This document shows, piece by piece, positions 61,366-64,000 of a DNA stretch of 64,000 bases (position 1 is its first letter; the number at the start of each line of letters is the position of its first letter). The notes beneath the pieces are model-generated. The model saw only the letters and a program-made list of their open reading frames with translations, was not told the origin of the DNA and did not search any database. A program made the position numbers and the translations under genes. Source of the DNA: Planctomycetota bacterium (lineage in GTDB: Bacteria; Planctomycetota; Phycisphaerae; WQYP01); the NCBI GenBank assembly GCA_021790385.1, contig JAJYDW010000006.1, positions 1 through 64,000 on the forward strand, given 5' to 3'.

Positions 61366-62847
61366 TTATTTATTCTGGTGCCAGCCGCCGCCAAGGGCTT
61401 GATAAAGAGACACCAAGTCGATGGACAGCGCCAGTCTGCTAAGCACCAGCGAATTTTGGGCGGCATAAAGCGATTGCTGCGCCTGAAGCACGTTGAGAAA
61501 ATCCGTGAGTCCGGCCTTATAAAGCTCCAGAGAAAGTTTGGTGGCCTGTTGGCTGGCTTTCACCGCCGCCTCAAGGGCTTTTTCGTGCTGTTGTTCATGG
61601 GTATAAGAGGCAAGGGCGGAATCCACCTGCTGCAGGGCGGTCAGCACGCTTTGGCGGTAGGCCAGGTAATACTCATCGCGTATGGCTTCATTTTGATGGA
61701 TGGTAGATTCAATTTGTCCGGAACTGAAAATTGCCCATGACACGCTGGGGCCGATCCCCCAGTTTAGGGAATTAGAATCAAACCAATTGGCGGCACTTTG
61801 CGAGGAAAACCCAAGATTGCCGTTAATTACAAAGGTTGGATAAAGCTCGGCGGTGGCTACGCCGATTTCGGCAGTGGCGGCTGCTAGTTGACTTTCAGCG
61901 GTCCGAACGTCAGGCCGGCGCAGCAGCAATTGGGCTGGCAGGCCGATAGGCACGCTGGAGGGAACGGGTGGAATCGGCCGGGGTGTGGAAAGCTCTCGCT
62001 CCAGGGCGGCGGGTGGTTGGCCAAGCAGCACGCTTAGGCTGTAGATCAACTGCTGTTGCTGGGTCTGCAGCGGGGCAATCTGGCTTTCAGTGGTGGCTAA
62101 TTGCGATTCGGCGTCAGCCAGGGCCAATTCCGTATTCAGGCCGTTTTTGAATTGACGGCGTGTAAGTGCTACCGTCTGTTGCTGTAGATGTATGTTGGTG
62201 CGGGCAACAAACAATTGCTGCTGCACGCCGCGCAGGGTGATGTAATCAGTGGCCACTTCGCTAAGCAGGGTGATCATGACGGTGTGGGAGTTTTCATCGG
62301 CGGCAGCGAGATTATAGTTGGCCGCTTGAACCGCCCGCTTGACTCCGCCGAAAATATCCAGCTCCCACGATGCATTTAAGCCGCTTTGAAACAAATTGCC
62401 GGTGGAGCGGGTACCACCATCTTTGGTTAAGTTATTGCTGGTACCGCTACGCTGAAAAGAAGCGTTGGCGTTGACAAACGGGCCAAGATTGGCAGCAGCG
62501 ATGTCACGGGCATAACGGGCCTGCCGAATAGCGACTTGGGCCTGCAGGATGGTGAGGTTACGGGTCGCGGCCTGCTGAATCAGGGCTGTAAGTTCCGGAT
62601 CGTGAAAATTTGTCCACCACGTAGCCAGATGGGCACGTTGGGTGGTAATAGTGCTTTGAGCTTTGGTAACTACGGAAGCCGGCTGAGTGGTGGTGAAGGC
62701 GGCCTTTATCATTCCGCCGGACCATTGTTTAGGCATCGTTACTTTCGGTGAATGAAAGTTAGGCCCGACGGTGCAGCCGCCAAACAGTAAGCCCAAGGTG
62801 GCTCCAGCTAGGAGAATCGTTATTTGCTTTAATTTCTTAAGGAACAT
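61366..62847 (-). CDS. NodT-family outer membrane efflux lipoprotein
   Basis: 493 residues. The signal peptide ends in the lipobox LLFGGC, followed by the NodT/OprM start TVGPNFHSPKVTMPKQW. Two OEP repeats run through the rest, with LQVDLNW-like helices and GWELDIFGGVKRAVQAANYNL. The first half carries TWWTNFHDPELTALIQQA and the second SWAIFSSGQIESTIHQNEA. It would be the outer membrane channel of an RND or MacAB-type pump. AGGAG nine bases before the ATG. It is directly downstream (54 bp) of a MacB-like permease gene on the same strand, so the two probably work together. Confidence 0.93.
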   Translation of the reverse strand: MFLKKLKQITILLAGATLGLLFGGCTVGPNFHSPKVTMPKQWSGGMIKAAFTTTQPASVVTKAQSTITTQRAHLATWWTNFHDPELTALIQQAATRNLTILQAQVAIRQARYARDIAAANLGPFVNANASFQRSGTSNNLTKDGGTRSTGNLFQSGLNASWELDIFGGVKRAVQAANYNLAAADENSHTVMITLLSEVATDYITLRGVQQQLFVARTNIHLQQQTVALTRRQFKNGLNTELALADAESQLATTESQIAPLQTQQQQLIYSLSVLLGQPPAALERELSTPRPIPPVPSSVPIGLPAQLLLRRPDVRTAESQLAAATAEIGVATAELYPTFVINGNLGFSSQSAANWFDSNSLNWGIGPSVSWAIFSSGQIESTIHQNEAIRDEYYLAYRQSVLTALQQVDSALASYTHEQQHEKALEAAVKASQQATKLSLELYKAGLTDFLNVLQAQQSLYAAQNSLVLSRLALSIDLVSLYQALGGGWHQNK

Positions 62848-62901
62848 AGGGCGTATCTCCTGATAGCGGTTGGCGATAGACGGCCGCGGCGGTTACCGTG
62901 G

Positions 62902-64000
62902 TTATTCGTAACGTAAAGCGTCAATGGGATCAAGCCGTGAGGCTTTCCATGCGGGATAATAACCAAAAATAAGGCCAACGGCCGCGGAAACGGCCACCGA
63001 TGCAATCATGGCCGGCATGGAAAGTTCAATGGGCCAATGAAGCAGATGTTGCACTCCGCTGGAAAGTGCCTGGCCAGTGAGAATTCCCAGGGCACCGCCA
63101 AACAGGCACAGCACAATAGCTTCAAGTATAAACTGACTTAAGATGTCGCGTGGCTTAGCACCCACGGCCATGCGCAGGCCGATTTCACGGGTGCGTTCAG
63201 TTACGCTCACCAGCATAATGTTCATAATTCCCACCCCGCCAACCAAGAGGGATATAAGGGCCACACCGGTAAGCAAATTGGTCATCATACGGGAAGTGGA
63301 TCCCAAGGCGCTAGAAATTTCCGCCATATTGCGAATGTTAAAATCGTCCGGCTGGCCCGGTTGCAGGTGATGGCGCTGGCGCAGCAGGGCTGTGATTTCG
63401 GCAATGGCCTGCGGAATCTGGGACGTGGATGGAACAGCTACGAGAATGGAATTTATGTTTGGAAAACTGACTGGCTGTGGAGTGTCAGTCTGTTCGGAGG
63501 TGGAGGGAACCGGGTAGAGACTTTGTGCGGTTTCAGGGTAAAGCTGGTCGGTAGTGGTGGTGGAAGCGGTGGCCGTGCTTTGATTCTGATTTTGCAGGGC
63601 CTTGGCGGAGATGCGGAACTTCAGTGTGGTCCAGGGCAGAACCAGGATATCATCTTGATCCATGCCCATCATGTTGGCACCCTTTTTGGCCAACACCCCG
63701 ATAACTTTAAGCGGGACATTTTGTACCAGAATGGTTTTGCCAATAGGTTTCCCGCTGGGAAAAAGTTCTTTCACCACGGTTTGGCCCAGATCACAGACCT
63801 GGTTGACTCCCAGCACATCGCTGTTGTTAAACGCTCGTCCTTCGACGACGGGCCAATCACGTATGGTGAAATATGCCGGTGAGGTGCCCGCGATAAATTG
63901 TGGGACCCAGTTCTGGCTGCCGCGCACCAGTTGCATACGCCCGTTGACCTGCGGTGCTGCGGCCAAAACCGAAGGACAATCGCGGGCGACTGCAGCCGCA
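62902..64000 (-). CDS. MacB-like ABC transporter permease, 5' end outside window
   Basis: At least 366 residues; the frame stays open to the window edge, so the start and N-terminal helix are missing. The visible part is the periplasmic MacB_PCD domain (VVEGRAFNNSDVLG; VKELFPSGKPIGKTILVQNVPLKVIGVLAKKG) followed by three helices with GGVGIMNIMLVSVTERTREIGLRMAVGAKPRDIL and terminal DPIDALRYE. No ATPase or adaptor is within the window for this locus; they may lie beyond 64000. It is a paralog of the permease at 5391-6596, with an extra Ser/Thr/Gln-rich insert (STATASTTTTDQLYPE). Confidence 0.92.
   Translation of the reverse strand, partial: AAAVARDCPSVLAAAPQVNGRMQLVRGSQNWVPQFIAGTSPAYFTIRDWPVVEGRAFNNSDVLGVNQVCDLGQTVVKELFPSGKPIGKTILVQNVPLKVIGVLAKKGANMMGMDQDDILVLPWTTLKFRISAKALQNQNQSTATASTTTTDQLYPETAQSLYPVPSTSEQTDTPQPVSFPNINSILVAVPSTSQIPQAIAEITALLRQRHHLQPGQPDDFNIRNMAEISSALGSTSRMMTNLLTGVALISLLVGGVGIMNIMLVSVTERTREIGLRMAVGAKPRDILSQFILEAIVLCLFGGALGILTGQALSSGVQHLLHWPIELSMPAMIASVAVSAAVGLIFGYYPAWKASRLDPIDALRYE

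Overview
The window reads as chromosomal DNA of a Gram-negative-type bacterium. The envelope genes (Kdo transferase, two-partner secretion barrel, two TolC-family outer membrane proteins, lipoproteins with clear lipoboxes) require an outer membrane. Gene content and style (ECF sigma/anti-sigma pairs, DUF58 plus BatA-like VWA proteins, MBG/YDG-repeat secreted protein, many proteins without close recognisable relatives, several starts with no Shine-Dalgarno) suggest Planctomycetota, possibly Phycisphaerae. That placement is an inference. No phage, IS element, CRISPR array or origin is visible; it looks like ordinary core chromosome.

Layout. 1-3430: the 3' part of a repetitive secreted protein and its TpsB transporter. 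3593-8721 (minus): a complete MacA/MacB/TolC-like export operon with a separate ATPase. 8935-14700: Kdo transferase, zinc-ribbon and TPR proteins, a membrane protein, an unusual elongation factor P and tRNA-Glu. 14956-20207: recG, pcm, then divergent bioA-bioD. 20332-24977: a FlgI-like lipoprotein converging on an ECF sigma / anti-sigma / PDZ set. 25487-38436: a WecA/MraY-like transferase, tRNA-Ala, prmC, bcp, queD, TPR protein, GNAT, thrS, a UDP-sugar epimerase with ugd, and plsY. 38640-43131: a DinB protein, then the most notable locus, and a divergent ACT-domain protein. 43196-48429: second ECF sigma/anti-sigma pair, SRP RNA, an alpha/beta-hydrolase-like protein and asnB. 48764-54941: secreted/lipoprotein unknowns, GNAT, a YtpQ-like protein and a ClC channel with CBS domains. 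55193-61269: leuB, rsmD, DUF58, BatA-like protein, methyltransferase. 61366-64000: a second export locus (NodT-type lipoprotein plus a MacB-type permease that runs off the window).

Most interesting system: on the minus strand at 42524-39211 a well-conserved SAM-I (S-box) riboswitch precedes a tight operon of a threonine-synthase-family PLP enzyme, a MoaD/ThiS-like sulfur carrier ending in Gly-Gly, a NIL-domain protein and a ThiF/MoeB-like adenylyltransferase. SAM control argues that the 'threonine synthase' makes homocysteine (from O-phosphohomoserine and a thiocarboxylated carrier, as in the MetM/MetO route known from Streptomyces), with NIL and ThiF proteins as partners. Other points worth attention are an EF-P whose tip lysine position is Asn, a FlgI domain on a lipoprotein outside any flagellar context, an rpoE-rseA-degP-like cluster with a degenerate protease, and several genes whose -10 box lies 6-9 nt from the start codon, implying leaderless mRNAs.
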